NCBI RefSeq assembly: GCF_002094855.1
Contig: NZ_ARYN01000003.1
Coordinates: forward strand, 186,001-250,000
Length of the DNA stretch: 64,000 bases
Source: Zunongwangia atlantica 22II14-10F7
Lineage (GTDB): Bacteria > Bacteroidota > Bacteroidia > Flavobacteriales > Flavobacteriaceae
Direction of reading: 5' to 3'
Position numbers and translations under genes: made by a program. The notes under the pieces were generated by a model. That model saw only the letters and a list, made by a program, of their open reading frames with translations. It ran no database searches and had not been told where the DNA came from. The stretch's first letter is position 1. Every line of letters starts with the position of its first letter. Below, one piece after another: positions 9,858-18,754 of the stretch.

Positions 9858-9896
9858 TGTCATTCCATTTGTGACACGGAATCACATTATGAGTTA
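9858..9896. repeat. Intergenic REP-like element, GTCATTCC type
   Basis: A ~35 bp element beginning GTCATTCCAT and containing ACACGGAATC, with TTCC and GGAA arms able to pair. A second diverged copy lies at 15059-15091 (GTCATTCCAT, CCACGGAATC). The surrounding 9818-10026 holds no visible gene. Confidence 0.45.
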
Positions 9897-10026
9897 AAAA
9901 AGGAACTTTATATATAAGATCCTGAATTAAGCTTACCTACCAAACAGATAGGTTAGAAGATAAAAACTCCTTTGTTTCATCAAGGATATTCAAAAGAGTA
10001 AATACCTCAAATTGTTTGATGCCCCA

Positions 10027-10073
10027 CCCGGGATATTGTTTACCTCACATAGGCAATATTTCGGGTATTTTTT
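10027..10073 (+). terminator. Intrinsic terminator downstream of the SusC/SusD operon
   Basis: A 12 bp stem is formed by CCCGGGATATTG (10027-10038) and CAATATTTCGGG (10054-10065), with two G-U pairs. It is followed by TATTTTTTAT. It lies about 210 bp after the DUF885 stop, so the transcript has a long 3' tail or this ends a small RNA. Confidence 0.6.
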
Positions 10074-10208
10074 ATCCATTATGTACACAAACAAATTGAA
10101 CTTAATCTTCTAAATACTCAAATTGTATATTTTTAAGACATTTTTTTATGATATCAAATACACTTTAAGGGTAAAACTAAAGGACTTTTCTTAAAACTAA
10201 AGCATAAA

Positions 10209-10236
10209 AAAAGCCTCTCATTTCTGAGAGGCTTTT
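10209..10236 (-). terminator. Intrinsic terminator of the tRNA-Leu gene
   Basis: A perfect hairpin of 12 bp arms (AAAAGCCTCTCA and TGAGAGGCTTTT, loop 4 nt). On the minus strand it is followed by a run of seven T. It starts 7 bp past the tRNA 3' end. Confidence 0.85.
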
Positions 10237-10242
10237 AACCTG

Positions 10243-10324
10243 TGCGGGCGGAGAGACTCGAACTCTCACACCTCGCGGCACTAGATCCTAAGTCTAGCGT
10301 GTCTACCAATTCCACCACGCCCGC
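10243..10324 (-). tRNA. tRNA-Leu (anticodon UAG)
   Basis: 82 nt class II tRNA. The acceptor arms GCGGGCG and CGCCCGC pair perfectly, with discriminator A at 10243. The D-arm contains TGGTGGAATTGGTAGACAC, as in bacterial leucine tRNAs. The anticodon stem CTAGA/TCTAG encloses the loop CTTAGGA, giving anticodon TAG (reads CUA/CUN). A short variable arm (TGCCGCGAGGTG) and the T-arm GAGAGTTCGAGTCTCTC follow. The CCA end is not encoded. Confidence 0.97.
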
Positions 10325-10421
10325 AGGTTCAATAAAGTGCTTATCCTTTCGGTAAGCGGATGCAAATATAAACAAATCTTTCAATACACAAACAAGCTTT
10401 CAAAAAAAATTTTGAATTTCT

Positions 10422-10429
10422 TACCTTTG
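10422..10429 (+). promoter_or_regulatory. Bacteroidota -7 box for the M20 peptidase gene
   Basis: TACCTTTG matches the TAnnTTTG -7 consensus and lies 23 bp before the start at 10453. A TTTG at 10411-10414 is too close to be a standard -33 element, so the upstream half is weak. Confidence 0.45.
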
Positions 10430-10452
10430 GGAAATTTCAAAATCTAAACCCA

Positions 10453-11841
10453 ATGGACAACGTTAAATCTTATGTTGAAGAGCATAAGGATAGATTTGTC
10501 TCAGAACTTGTTGATTTACTTAAAATTCCGTCGATAAGTGCCGATTCAAAATTTAAAAATGAAATGATCACCACTGCCCAGGCAGTGAAAACAGAATTAG
10601 AAAAAGCTGGTTGTGATTTAGTCGAAATTTGTGACACCCCAGGACATCCCGTTGTATACGGCGAAAAAATTATCGACAAAAATCTACCAACCGTGCTAGT
10701 TTACGGTCATTACGATGTTCAGCCCCCAGATCCATTAGATCTTTGGAACTCCCCTCCTTTTGAACCTGTGATCAAAGAAACAGCCTTACATCCAGACGGA
10801 GCAATTTTTGCTCGTGGAGCCTGTGACGACAAAGGCCAGATGTATATGCATGTAAAAGCTTTGGAATATATGACCAAAACCAATCAGCTTCCCTGCAATG
10901 TAAAATTTATGATCGAAGGTGAAGAAGAAGTTGGAAGTAAACATTTAGGCTGGTTCATCGAAAATAATATCGAAAAGCTACAAAACGATGTGATTCTTAT
11001 CTCAGATACTAGTATGATCGCAAAAGATGTGCCTAGCATCACCACAGGATTACGTGGCTTATCATATATGGAAGTTGAAGTTACGGGACCTAACCGTGAT
11101 TTACACTCAGGCCTTTATGGCGGTACGGTAGGAAACCCAATCAATATTCTAACAAAATTGATCTCTTCTCTTACAGACGAGAATAATCATATTACCATAC
11201 CTGGATTTTATTATAATGTAGAAGAACTTTCTGCGGAAGAAAGAGCTAAAATGGCTGAAGCACCTTACAATGAAGAAGAATATAAAAAGAAACTAGACAT
11301 CAATGATGTTTATGGTGAAGCAGGATTCTCTACTTTAGAACGTGGCTCTATTCGCCCAACTTTAGATGTAAACGGAATCTGGGGCGGTTATATTGGTGAA
11401 GGTGCTAAAACAGTTTTACCATCCAAAGCCTTTGCTAAAATTTCGATGCGCTTGGTACCAAACCAGGATTGGCAAGAAATCTCTGAACTTTTTAAAAAGC
11501 ATTTTGAAAGTATCGCTCCAAAGGCAGTTACTGTTAAAGTTAATGCACATCACGGTGGTTACGCTTATGTAACGCCAATCGATAATGACGCCTACAAAGC
11601 TGCAAGTAAAGCTTACGAGAAAACCTTCGGAAAAACACCAATTCCGCAACGTAGCGGTGGTAGTATCCCAATCGTTTCTCTTTTCGAAAAAGCTTTAAAA
11701 AGTAAAATTATTTTAATGGGCTTTGGGCAGGATACCGATGCCATCCATTCACCAAACGAACATTTTGGCATTTGGAATTACCTAAAAGGTATTGAAACCA
11801 TTCCGTATTTTTATCAAAACTTCGCAGACTCGCAGAAATAA
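10453..11841 (+). CDS. M20-family dipeptidase
   Basis: 462 residues, no signal peptide, so cytoplasmic. All M20 di-zinc signatures are visible: YGHYDVQPPDP (H86, D88), GACDDKGQ (bridging Asp about 125), EGEEEVGS (catalytic and ligand Glu about 157-159), SDTSM and, near the C-terminus, DAIHSPNEHFG with the last His. The central dimerisation domain (GPNRDLHSGLYGG) is of the CNDP/PepV-like dipeptidase type. It cleaves dipeptides or short peptides, completing breakdown of imported peptides. It has its own promoter motif and ends in a strong terminator at 11896, so it is monocistronic. Its place between two DUF885/M23 loci suggests a peptide-use neighbourhood. Confidence 0.93.
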   Translation: MDNVKSYVEEHKDRFVSELVDLLKIPSISADSKFKNEMITTAQAVKTELEKAGCDLVEICDTPGHPVVYGEKIIDKNLPTVLVYGHYDVQPPDPLDLWNSPPFEPVIKETALHPDGAIFARGACDDKGQMYMHVKALEYMTKTNQLPCNVKFMIEGEEEVGSKHLGWFIENNIEKLQNDVILISDTSMIAKDVPSITTGLRGLSYMEVEVTGPNRDLHSGLYGGTVGNPINILTKLISSLTDENNHITIPGFYYNVEELSAEERAKMAEAPYNEEEYKKKLDINDVYGEAGFSTLERGSIRPTLDVNGIWGGYIGEGAKTVLPSKAFAKISMRLVPNQDWQEISELFKKHFESIAPKAVTVKVNAHHGGYAYVTPIDNDAYKAASKAYEKTFGKTPIPQRSGGSIPIVSLFEKALKSKIILMGFGQDTDAIHSPNEHFGIWNYLKGIETIPYFYQNFADSQK

Positions 11842-11895
11842 GTTACGGTCTTAGTCAGCTGTTTTATAGCATAGCTTTCAGCGATATTTAAAATT

Positions 11896-11928
11896 AAACC
11901 TCACAGGTTTTTAAAACCTGTGAGGTTT
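11896..11928 (+). terminator. Strong intrinsic terminator after the M20 peptidase gene
   Basis: A near-perfect palindrome of two 16 bp arms (AAACCTCACAGGTTTT and its complement), followed by GTTATTTTAAAG. Its symmetry would let it act for both strands. Confidence 0.75.
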
Positions 11929-12019
11929 GTTATTTTAAAGAAATAGATTTCTCGACTTCACTTTGTTTCGCCTTTCTGTAGGCTAGGCAAGCTCGAATTA
12001 ATCGTTAGCGAAATTTGCA

Positions 12020-12156
12020 GAAAGCTGAAAGCTAACTGCTACATGATAATTGTTTATTGAATTTTGCCAATTGTCTACTGAGACTGCTTACTGAAATCAG
12101 ATTTCTCGATACAATTTTAATTTCGCTTCACTTCATTAAAATCACTCGAAATGACA
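12020..12156 (-). repeat. Inverted copy of the ~200 bp intergenic repeat family
   Basis: Read on the minus strand this contains TCATTTCGAGTGATTTTAAT, GCGAAATTAAAATTGT, ATCGAGAAATCTG and AGTAAGCAGTCTCAGTAG. These are the same blocks, in the same order, as the three tandem units at 23689-24290. It fills most of the gene-free stretch 11929-12239; the rest of that stretch includes AGCGCAGCGGTCTAAA next to the following gene's stop. Confidence 0.7.
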
Positions 12157-12239
12157 ACTTCTTAAGTTATAAAACGATTCTGCCATAGCGGGCACTTTGA
12201 AATTAGCTTTTCAATACTTAATTCTAACAGCGCAGCGGT

Positions 12240-13196
12240 CTAAATTTTCTCAATCAAATCTCCACGAACAGGTGAGTAATTTTCGATATATTTTCGATCC
12301 ACTTTTAAGCGTTTAAAATAAGATTTTAAGCCTTTCGCACTGTTCATTTTTAATTCATCCTGAATATGCATATGCAAATGTGGCTCGCTGGAATTTCCCG
12401 AATTTCCGCATAAAGCTAATTGTTCTCCTTCTTCAACCTTATCACCTTCCTTCACTTTAATCGAATGCTTTTTTAAATGTGCCAGCCATAAAAACTCGCC
12501 ATCTTTCAGCTTGATTACAATGGTATTTCCGGTCACAAAATCTGGATTCATTTTACCGGGAATATTATCATAAATTCCGTCCACCACCATCACCACTTCT
12601 CCGGCAGCAGGAGCTAAAATTTCCTCTCCAAATGCATAATATTGCTCGTTGGTGCTACCGTCGCCTTCATGCGTTTTAAGATCGTCGTTGATCTTTAAAA
12701 AATCGAAAGCGCCAGTTTGCGCAGGATGCTCTACATGATAATTATCTTCTTTCCTGTCGCCACCCCAAACCACGTACCATTCACCTTCAAAAGGAAGATC
12801 GAGCATCGTATCGGCTTCAGCAAGATTGGTTTCTTTTCCGTAGGGTGTAAACTTAAAACCGGTAATCTCTTTATTTTCTGAAAGTGCCAGGCTAAACATA
12901 AAAGCACCCGCATCAAATTCCGTAGCATAAATAGTGTACGGCGGATTAAATGTTAGAAACTCTGAATCGATAATATTTCCTGCGGAAGTCTTTAAATTTC
13001 TAAAAAACTCTTCGGTTTTCTCTAAGCTAAACGCGCCTTGCATTTCTACGGAATAACTATCGAAAATTGCTTTAAATTCTCCTGAATTATATGCTGAAAT
13101 TACCGATTCTTTGACCTCTTCATAATCATTTTGATTTTGCCCAAAACTTAACTGAAAACCAAGAACGAAAAATAAGAATAGAATACTTTTATTCAT
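12240..13196 (-). CDS. Secreted M23 (LytM-type) peptidase with DUF3887-like domain
   Basis: 318 residues. Signal peptide to about residue 19 (LGFQLSFGQ). Residues 25-130 look like a DUF3887-type alpha+beta domain (EVKESVISAYNSGEFKAIFD). The C-terminal half is a LytM fold with EHPAQTGAFDF as the first zinc motif (H then D eight residues on), GEEILAPAAGEVV, GNTIVI, LAHLKKHSIKVKEGDKVEEG and the catalytic HLHMHIQD (HxH). Such enzymes cut peptidoglycan cross-bridges or other Gly-rich peptides; a periplasmic place is inferred. The start overlaps the end of the DUF885 gene by 8 bp, so translation is probably coupled. Confidence 0.88.
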   Translation of the reverse strand: MNKSILFLFFVLGFQLSFGQNQNDYEEVKESVISAYNSGEFKAIFDSYSVEMQGAFSLEKTEEFFRNLKTSAGNIIDSEFLTFNPPYTIYATEFDAGAFMFSLALSENKEITGFKFTPYGKETNLAEADTMLDLPFEGEWYVVWGGDRKEDNYHVEHPAQTGAFDFLKINDDLKTHEGDGSTNEQYYAFGEEILAPAAGEVVMVVDGIYDNIPGKMNPDFVTGNTIVIKLKDGEFLWLAHLKKHSIKVKEGDKVEEGEQLALCGNSGNSSEPHLHMHIQDELKMNSAKGLKSYFKRLKVDRKYIENYSPVRGDLIEKI

Positions 13197-14904
13197 TTTT
13201 TACTTCTTTTATGTAGTTATTTACCAAATCTTCCATCAAGGTTAAAGTCACCGTTCCCTGCGATAAAATTACCCTGTGAAATTCACGAATATCGAAATCT
13301 GTTTTTAAAGCTTCTTCTGCTTTTTTTCGCAATTCTTTAATCTTAAGCTCGCCCATTTTATAGGATAGCGCCTGTCCCGGCCACGAGATATAACGATCGA
13401 TCTCGGTATTAATTTCATGCAAAGAGAGTGCGGTATTTTTCGTCAAAAAATCCACCGCTTTTTCGCGACTCCAACCTTTGGCGTGCATTCCGGTATCTAC
13501 CACTAATCTACAAGCTCGCCATTGCTCGTAGGTTAGTTGCCCAAATTTCTCGAACGGATTGGCGTAAATTCCCATTTCTTCACCTAAACTTTCAGCATAT
13601 AAACCCCAGCCTTCACCATAAGCCGAAAGATAAAATCCACGGCGAAATGGCGGAATGCTATCTCCTAATTCAGCATTTAAGGATATTTGCAAATGGTGCC
13701 CCGGCACGGCTTCGTGAAGTGCTAAAGCGGGCAATGCATATTTTGGCCTGCTTTCTAATTTATAGGTGTTAATCCAAAAATATCCAGGTTCGGTTGGAGA
13801 AGATGCTCCTTTATATCTTCCTGCCGTATATTTTGGCGCGATAGCACTTGGCACTGGTGCTACGCCATAGGGCTTTCTGGGCAAAACTTTAAAAAACCTG
13901 GGCAATTGCGCATCGATTCTCTTGGCAATATCCCGACCTTCTTTTAGTAATTCTTCTCCTGTTTCTGCATAAAATTGATCGTCTGTTCGTAGAAAATCAA
14001 TAAATTCATCAAAGCTTCCTTCAAATTTTACTTCTTCAATGATCGCTTTCATTTCAGCATTAATTCGCGCAACTTCTTTCAATCCAATTTCATGAACCTC
14101 ATCTGCGGTAAGATCTAATGTGGTGTAATAATGAATTCTATTTTGATAATATTCAGGACCGTTTGGAATTTCAGAAACGCCTATACTTTTTCGGGTTTTT
14201 GGAAAATATTCGGTTTCAAAAAATTTCTTGATTCGTTTAAACTGCGGAATCACATTTTCTTCCACAGCGATTTTAGCGACTTTTAATACCGAATCTTTTT
14301 GCGCCTGCGTTAAGTTGTTAGGCAAATCCTGAAACGGACTAAAATAAAAGCTTTCTGTATAATCGTCCACGATCTGGTCGTTATAAGTAGCCTCGTAACC
14401 ATCGAAAATCACCAAAGGCTGCGTGATTCCTAATTCCAATCCTTCTCGCAACAATGCTAAATTTTGATCTACATACTTCGGAATCGCATTTAGCTTTTTT
14501 AAATACCACTTTACCTGCTCGTAATTATTCAATCGCCCAACATGATAAGGCAAACTCACATGAAATCCCGCATCTGAAAGAAGCGGATTCAAATAAGCCT
14601 TGTAGACATATTGATCTACACGTTCCTGAAGCTTAAATTTCATTAATTCAGCCGTAATTTTTTCAGTTTGCGAGAGAGTAGATTTATCGATTTTGGATAA
14701 TTTATCAAGGAGATTTTGGGCAAAATCGGCTTCAGATTCATAGAGTTCTTCTGTATGTAATCCTAAAGGATATTCAGCATAATCGTAAGCGCGATGTTCG
14801 CTTTCAGCTTTAAGAATGCTATCCAGTTGAGCTGACGGATTTTGAGCAAAAACAATACTCGTAAAAAATAAACAAAATGAGCAAAGAAGTGATTGTAATT
14901 TCAT
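13189..14904 (-). CDS. Secreted DUF885-family metallopeptidase (canonical motif)
   Basis: 571 residues with signal peptide (LLCSFCLFFTSIVFAQ). The metal site reads LHEAVPGHHLQISL, with H397, E398, H403 and H404, followed by GEGWGLYAESLGEEMG, which is the classical DUF885 (PF05960) arrangement. TYEQWRACRLVVDTGMHAKGWS is another family-typical block. It is first in a two-gene operon with the M23 peptidase (8 bp overlap). Its homologue at 8045-9817 is associated with SusC/SusD. Substrates of the family are poorly defined; peptidase activity is inferred from the HExxxGH motif. Confidence 0.9.
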   Translation of the reverse strand: MKLQSLLCSFCLFFTSIVFAQNPSAQLDSILKAESEHRAYDYAEYPLGLHTEELYESEADFAQNLLDKLSKIDKSTLSQTEKITAELMKFKLQERVDQYVYKAYLNPLLSDAGFHVSLPYHVGRLNNYEQVKWYLKKLNAIPKYVDQNLALLREGLELGITQPLVIFDGYEATYNDQIVDDYTESFYFSPFQDLPNNLTQAQKDSVLKVAKIAVEENVIPQFKRIKKFFETEYFPKTRKSIGVSEIPNGPEYYQNRIHYYTTLDLTADEVHEIGLKEVARINAEMKAIIEEVKFEGSFDEFIDFLRTDDQFYAETGEELLKEGRDIAKRIDAQLPRFFKVLPRKPYGVAPVPSAIAPKYTAGRYKGASSPTEPGYFWINTYKLESRPKYALPALALHEAVPGHHLQISLNAELGDSIPPFRRGFYLSAYGEGWGLYAESLGEEMGIYANPFEKFGQLTYEQWRACRLVVDTGMHAKGWSREKAVDFLTKNTALSLHEINTEIDRYISWPGQALSYKMGELKIKELRKKAEEALKTDFDIREFHRVILSQGTVTLTLMEDLVNNYIKEVKNE

Positions 14905-15578
14905 TAACCAGGGGTTTTACAAGGCCTAAGATAATGATTATAGGGAAATGATTTATTAGTTGACGGTTTACGGCTGACAGTTCACGGTTTACAGTTATCA
15001 GAGATGAACTAGCTTTCAGCTTTTAGCGATTAGCGATTAGCGATCAGCTTAAATTAATGTCATTCCATGCTTGCCACGGAATCTCATCCCCTAAATATGC
15101 TTTTAGACTATCGATCGAGTCTAACTGATAAGTTAATTGAATGTCACTTCGAGTGACAAATTTCGTAATGCAATGGAGGAATTTGTTGTATCGAGAAGTC
15201 GGTTTCAATATACAGTATACAGCTTACAGTTAGCGGTTTATAGAGATGAATTAGCTTTTAGTTTCTTAAATAGATCCTGAAATTATACAATATTGATATA
15301 TGTTTTTCTAGATTGAAATTTAAAATAATTTTTGTTTTTCACAGTGTATCAATAGCAATCGAAATAAGTCGAGAAATCCATTATTTATGAAAAAGATTTC
15401 TCCATTCCGCTGCTCTCCAGTCGAAATGACAAAAAAAACAATTCAAAATTCAGCATTCAAAATTCGAAATTATCGTTCCAACTCTTGAATCTCATATCTA
15501 TTTTCTATGTTCTAAGATCTAATTTCTAAGAGCGAAGTGGTCTAAACAAAACTGCCAACTGAAACTGTAAACTGAAAC
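14905..15578. repeat. Gene-free stretch with degenerate intergenic repeats
   Basis: 674 bp with no credible gene. It contains three head-to-tail TTAGCGA-like heptads (about 15024-15045), a diverged GTCATTCC element (15059-15091), degenerate pieces of the TCATTTCGAG/ATCGAGAA family (15140-15205 and 15365-15430) and an AGCGAAGTGGTCTAAA block at 15531-15546. The content resembles the repeat blocks at 11929-12239 and 23668-24546. Confidence 0.6.
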
Positions 15579-16583
15579 CTAATTTCCTCTCATTCGCTCT
15601 AACAAACCTTTCATCATCTTAGAAGCATCGCCGTAATCTTTTTCAACTTCAGTAGCAATAAGTTCTCCGTCTTTGACTTCGAGTTTATAGCTAAAAACAA
15701 ATCGTGAATCATTTCCTGTTGGATCGATCGTACCAAAACGAAGATCATTAAAATAAAGGTTTCCTTCTTTTTCGGTAATCGTGTACCAGCCTTTCGAGAT
15801 CTTAACCAATCGCTCGAAATTTGGATAATTTTCCAGATCTCCCAGCAAATCGTAATTTTTAGGATAGCGCCTAAATTCTATGGGCTTATCGTCTAAAATC
15901 GAATAAGTTCCTACTAAATAAGATTTATCTGTCGCCACGTTAGCCGTCCAAAGAATAGTGTTAAACGGACTAGGTTTTGTTTCGATCTCGTAATAAGACA
16001 AATTTTGTTCTTCTAAGGCATTTTTAAACTCATAAAATGTATAGATCTTCAGCGGAATCGTAATGCAAAAAAGGTAAAAACAGCTTAACTGCAATCCCAT
16101 ATAATTCAGCTTTCTTCGGCCTATAGAATCTTTCGGTCTAAAAGCAGCCAATACCACAAAAAATAAAAACGGGAGCGTATAAAAAGGATCGATCACAAAA
16201 ATCGTTTTAAAAGCCAACCTTATATCTGCCGGCCAAAAAAGTTGCGTTCCCCAGGTGGTAAACATATCTAGAAGCGGATGCGTAAATAAACCCCAAAACA
16301 TCAATTTAGACCAGCCTTTCCAATCAACATCGGCTTTACGTTCGATCTTTGAAATTAGCCAGCCAAAAATGGGTGCAAAGATCAAAGCAAAGAAAATAGA
16401 ATGTGTAAAACCACGATGCATTTCGTTGGCGGTAATCGTATCTGTAAAATTACGAGCAATCACATCCAAATCTGGAATCGTGCCGGCAATTGCCCCGTAA
16501 AGCATGGCTTTATTACCAACTTTTCTACCTAAAACCACTTCGCCTACCGAAGCTCCTAAAACAATCTGGGTTAATGAATCCAT
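15579..16583 (-). CDS. YdjM-like membrane-bound metal-dependent hydrolase
   Basis: 334 residues. It begins MDSLTQIVLGASVGEVVLG and continues with GTIPDLDVI, HRGFTHSIFFA and FTHPLLDMFTTWGT, the His/Asp-rich signature of the YdjM/LexA-regulated membrane hydrolase family (PF04307). There are about four membrane segments in the first 170 residues. The C-terminal 150 residues form a soluble beta-rich domain (TKPSPFNTILWTANVATD) often present in Bacteroidota members. Activity is unproven in the family. It is the last gene of a minus-strand run, 16 bp after the MutS-like gene. Confidence 0.85.
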   Translation of the reverse strand: MDSLTQIVLGASVGEVVLGRKVGNKAMLYGAIAGTIPDLDVIARNFTDTITANEMHRGFTHSIFFALIFAPIFGWLISKIERKADVDWKGWSKLMFWGLFTHPLLDMFTTWGTQLFWPADIRLAFKTIFVIDPFYTLPFLFFVVLAAFRPKDSIGRRKLNYMGLQLSCFYLFCITIPLKIYTFYEFKNALEEQNLSYYEIETKPSPFNTILWTANVATDKSYLVGTYSILDDKPIEFRRYPKNYDLLGDLENYPNFERLVKISKGWYTITEKEGNLYFNDLRFGTIDPTGNDSRFVFSYKLEVKDGELIATEVEKDYGDASKMMKGLLERMRGN

Positions 16584-16599
16584 TTAAACTTTCTTTCTA

Positions 16600-18378
16600 C
16601 TATTCGTCTACAATCTCCATTTTTCGCAATAAAAACGAAGCATTCATATTTTGGCAAATCCCATCTTTAAAGCGATAATCAAAATGAAGTTCATCATTAA
16701 TGATTTCAGCGTCAAAATAATGGTTTTTTACCTGGGGTAATTCTGCGGTAATTTCACAAAGGCTAAGATCGTGGGTGGCGATAATTCCTGTAGAATGTGA
16801 ACGTACCAGTTTTCGAACAAACTTTTTAGAGCCATTGGCTTTATCGGTGCTGTTTGTTCCTTTTAAAATTTCATCTAAAATTATAAAATATCGATCGTGT
16901 TGAATACGATTTACGATATATTTAAGTCGTTTTAGTTCAGAAAAGAAATAAGATTCATCATCATTTAGCGAATCGCTGGTTCGCATACTGGTAATTAATT
17001 TTATAGGCGTGTACTCACAATTTTCAGCACAAACCGGCAAACCAATATTGCTCATCACGATTTGCAAAGAAACCGTTCTTAAAAATGTACTTTTCCCGGC
17101 CATATTGGCCCCGGTCACGATAAAAAATTCTTTGTTGTCGATATAAAAATCATTGGCCACACGCTTTTCGGGATGCAAAAGCGGATGCGCTAATTGCGTT
17201 GCCGAGATTCCTTTTTCTCCGGAATTTATCTTCGGAAATGTATTATCTGGATGATTAAAACTGAAGTTTCCTAACGAATTATAAGCATCGGTAAGTTCGA
17301 TCACTTCAAACCACTTTTCTACCTGAAGTCCGTATTTAGCAATCCAATTTTCCAGTTTTAAGGACTGCCGCAAATCCCAAAGTAAAAAGCCATTCCCAAA
17401 GATCCCGAATAACATATTATTTCGTTGATCTAAGGCATCGATGGCTTTAGAAAATTCCCTAAAGATCTGCGAAGCTTTCTTACTTTCAGTCCTAATCGCC
17501 TGCTTTTTGTCTTGCATTATTGCTGAAGAAAACGCTTCGTTTTCTAACATTCCCAGCAATTGGTGATATTGGTGAAAAGTATCCTGAATTTTAGAAACGC
17601 TTCCCGAAAGTAAATTGATCTTTTTCAGGTAGATTCCTGTGATCAAAATACCAACGACTAACCATAATATCAGCTGAAATTCACTTACAAAACCAAGCGC
17701 ATATCCAACAATTACAGCAATCGACAATACCGAAAATACCGGCGAAAGCCATTTTATAAACTTCGGAACAAAACGTTTGTATTCTTTAAACCAGCTAACA
17801 ATAGTGGTAGAAGATTCGGTTGTTTTTACCAGACTTGCGGTAGCGCTAAATTCCTGGCGCCATTTGGCTTTTTCGGCCAGTTCTTTTACCGCTTCCTGTT
17901 TCTGCGGAATATTTTCAATCTCATTGGCGAGCAGCACGCTTACCAGCTTTTTTGTTCCCTCGTAAAGTGCCGTTCTATTTAAATACTGAAAAAAGGAACC
18001 TCTTCCGAAGAGATCAATATCCTGAGCATATTCATGATTAGGAACTTCAAATTCGCTACCATCTGGCAAATCCTGAAATCGTCGCGATTGCATGACATCA
18101 ATTTCGGTTTGATTCAGTTTAATGATCGCTTTTTGCTTATCGCTTTTGTATTTAAGATCGCTATGCCGCGAAACCAGGAAAACGAAAACTGCGATCCCGC
18201 CAATGATCGAAGAAATAATTACCTGTGTATTTCCCCAGAAAAAATAAATTAGAAAACAAATAATTAAGAAAACAAACAGGCGTAATAAGCTGGACGCTAA
18301 TAATTGTTTAGAAAGTTTGTCTGCCGCTTTTTGATGAATTTCAATCTGTTTTTTATAAAAATCGATGTGTTTTGCCAT
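16600..18378 (-). CDS. Membrane-anchored MutS-like ATPase
   Basis: 592 residues. Two N-terminal hydrophobic helices (about 31-49 and 53-70) and a second pair (about 211-230 and 236-253) place it in the membrane. The C-terminal third is a MutS ATPase: Walker A GANMAGKS at 423-430, SMRTSDSLNDDESYFFSELKR, Walker B YFIILDEILKGTNSTDK (D502, E503) and GIIATHDLSL. The N-terminal mismatch-binding domain of MutS and the Smr domain of MutS2 are absent. This form is found in many Bacteroidota and its function is unknown; a role in mismatch repair is doubtful. It begins with an ATG overlapping the preceding gene's stop by 1 base. Confidence 0.85.
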   Translation of the reverse strand: MAKHIDFYKKQIEIHQKAADKLSKQLLASSLLRLFVFLIICFLIYFFWGNTQVIISSIIGGIAVFVFLVSRHSDLKYKSDKQKAIIKLNQTEIDVMQSRRFQDLPDGSEFEVPNHEYAQDIDLFGRGSFFQYLNRTALYEGTKKLVSVLLANEIENIPQKQEAVKELAEKAKWRQEFSATASLVKTTESSTTIVSWFKEYKRFVPKFIKWLSPVFSVLSIAVIVGYALGFVSEFQLILWLVVGILITGIYLKKINLLSGSVSKIQDTFHQYHQLLGMLENEAFSSAIMQDKKQAIRTESKKASQIFREFSKAIDALDQRNNMLFGIFGNGFLLWDLRQSLKLENWIAKYGLQVEKWFEVIELTDAYNSLGNFSFNHPDNTFPKINSGEKGISATQLAHPLLHPEKRVANDFYIDNKEFFIVTGANMAGKSTFLRTVSLQIVMSNIGLPVCAENCEYTPIKLITSMRTSDSLNDDESYFFSELKRLKYIVNRIQHDRYFIILDEILKGTNSTDKANGSKKFVRKLVRSHSTGIIATHDLSLCEITAELPQVKNHYFDAEIINDELHFDYRFKDGICQNMNASFLLRKMEIVDE

Positions 18379-18737
18379 TATAATTGGTCGAATTCTCGTT
18401 GTTGTTTTTTCGTTAAGCTATTAACGATTAGATGATAAGAATGGTCTGTAAGTTCAAAAATTAATTCGGTAGGGATTTCACCATCCAGAATCATCGTATT
18501 CCAGTGTTGTTTGTTCATGTGATAACCGGGAATGATCTTTCCGTCGTATTCTTCGCGAAGTGCTAATGCTTTTTCCGGCTCGCATTTAAGATTTACCCGA
18601 AGTGGGACAGCATCTAAAGACACCAAAGCAAACATTTTACCCATTACTTTAAAAACAAGTGTTTCAGGATCAAAAGGAAGATGCTCGGTCACCGCTTTTT
18701 TATCCAAACAATAATTTCTGAAAGTATCTATATTCAT
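18378..18737 (-). CDS. MmcQ/YjbR-family protein
   Basis: 119 residues. MNIDTFRNYCLDKKAVTEHLPFDPETLVFKV, then MFALVSLDAVPLRVNLKCEPE and GYHMNKQHWNTMIL match the MmcQ/YjbR fold (PF04237). Its CyaY-like fold has been proposed to bind DNA. It is cytoplasmic and complete at the usual length. Its stop overlaps the start of the MutS-like ATPase (TAATG), so the two are coupled. Confidence 0.9.
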   Translation of the reverse strand: MNIDTFRNYCLDKKAVTEHLPFDPETLVFKVMGKMFALVSLDAVPLRVNLKCEPEKALALREEYDGKIIPGYHMNKQHWNTMILDGEIPTELIFELTDHSYHLIVNSLTKKQQREFDQL

Positions 18738-18754
18738 ATTGTTGATTTTCAGGC

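Noticed and set aside
13428-13772. 114-residue plus-strand frame inside the DUF885 gene
   Set aside because: It lies fully antisense to a well-supported metallopeptidase region and has no recognisable domain or start signal.
16600-18378. MutS or MutS2 mismatch repair protein
   Set aside because: Only the ATPase core matches; mismatch-binding and Smr domains are missing and membrane helices are present.
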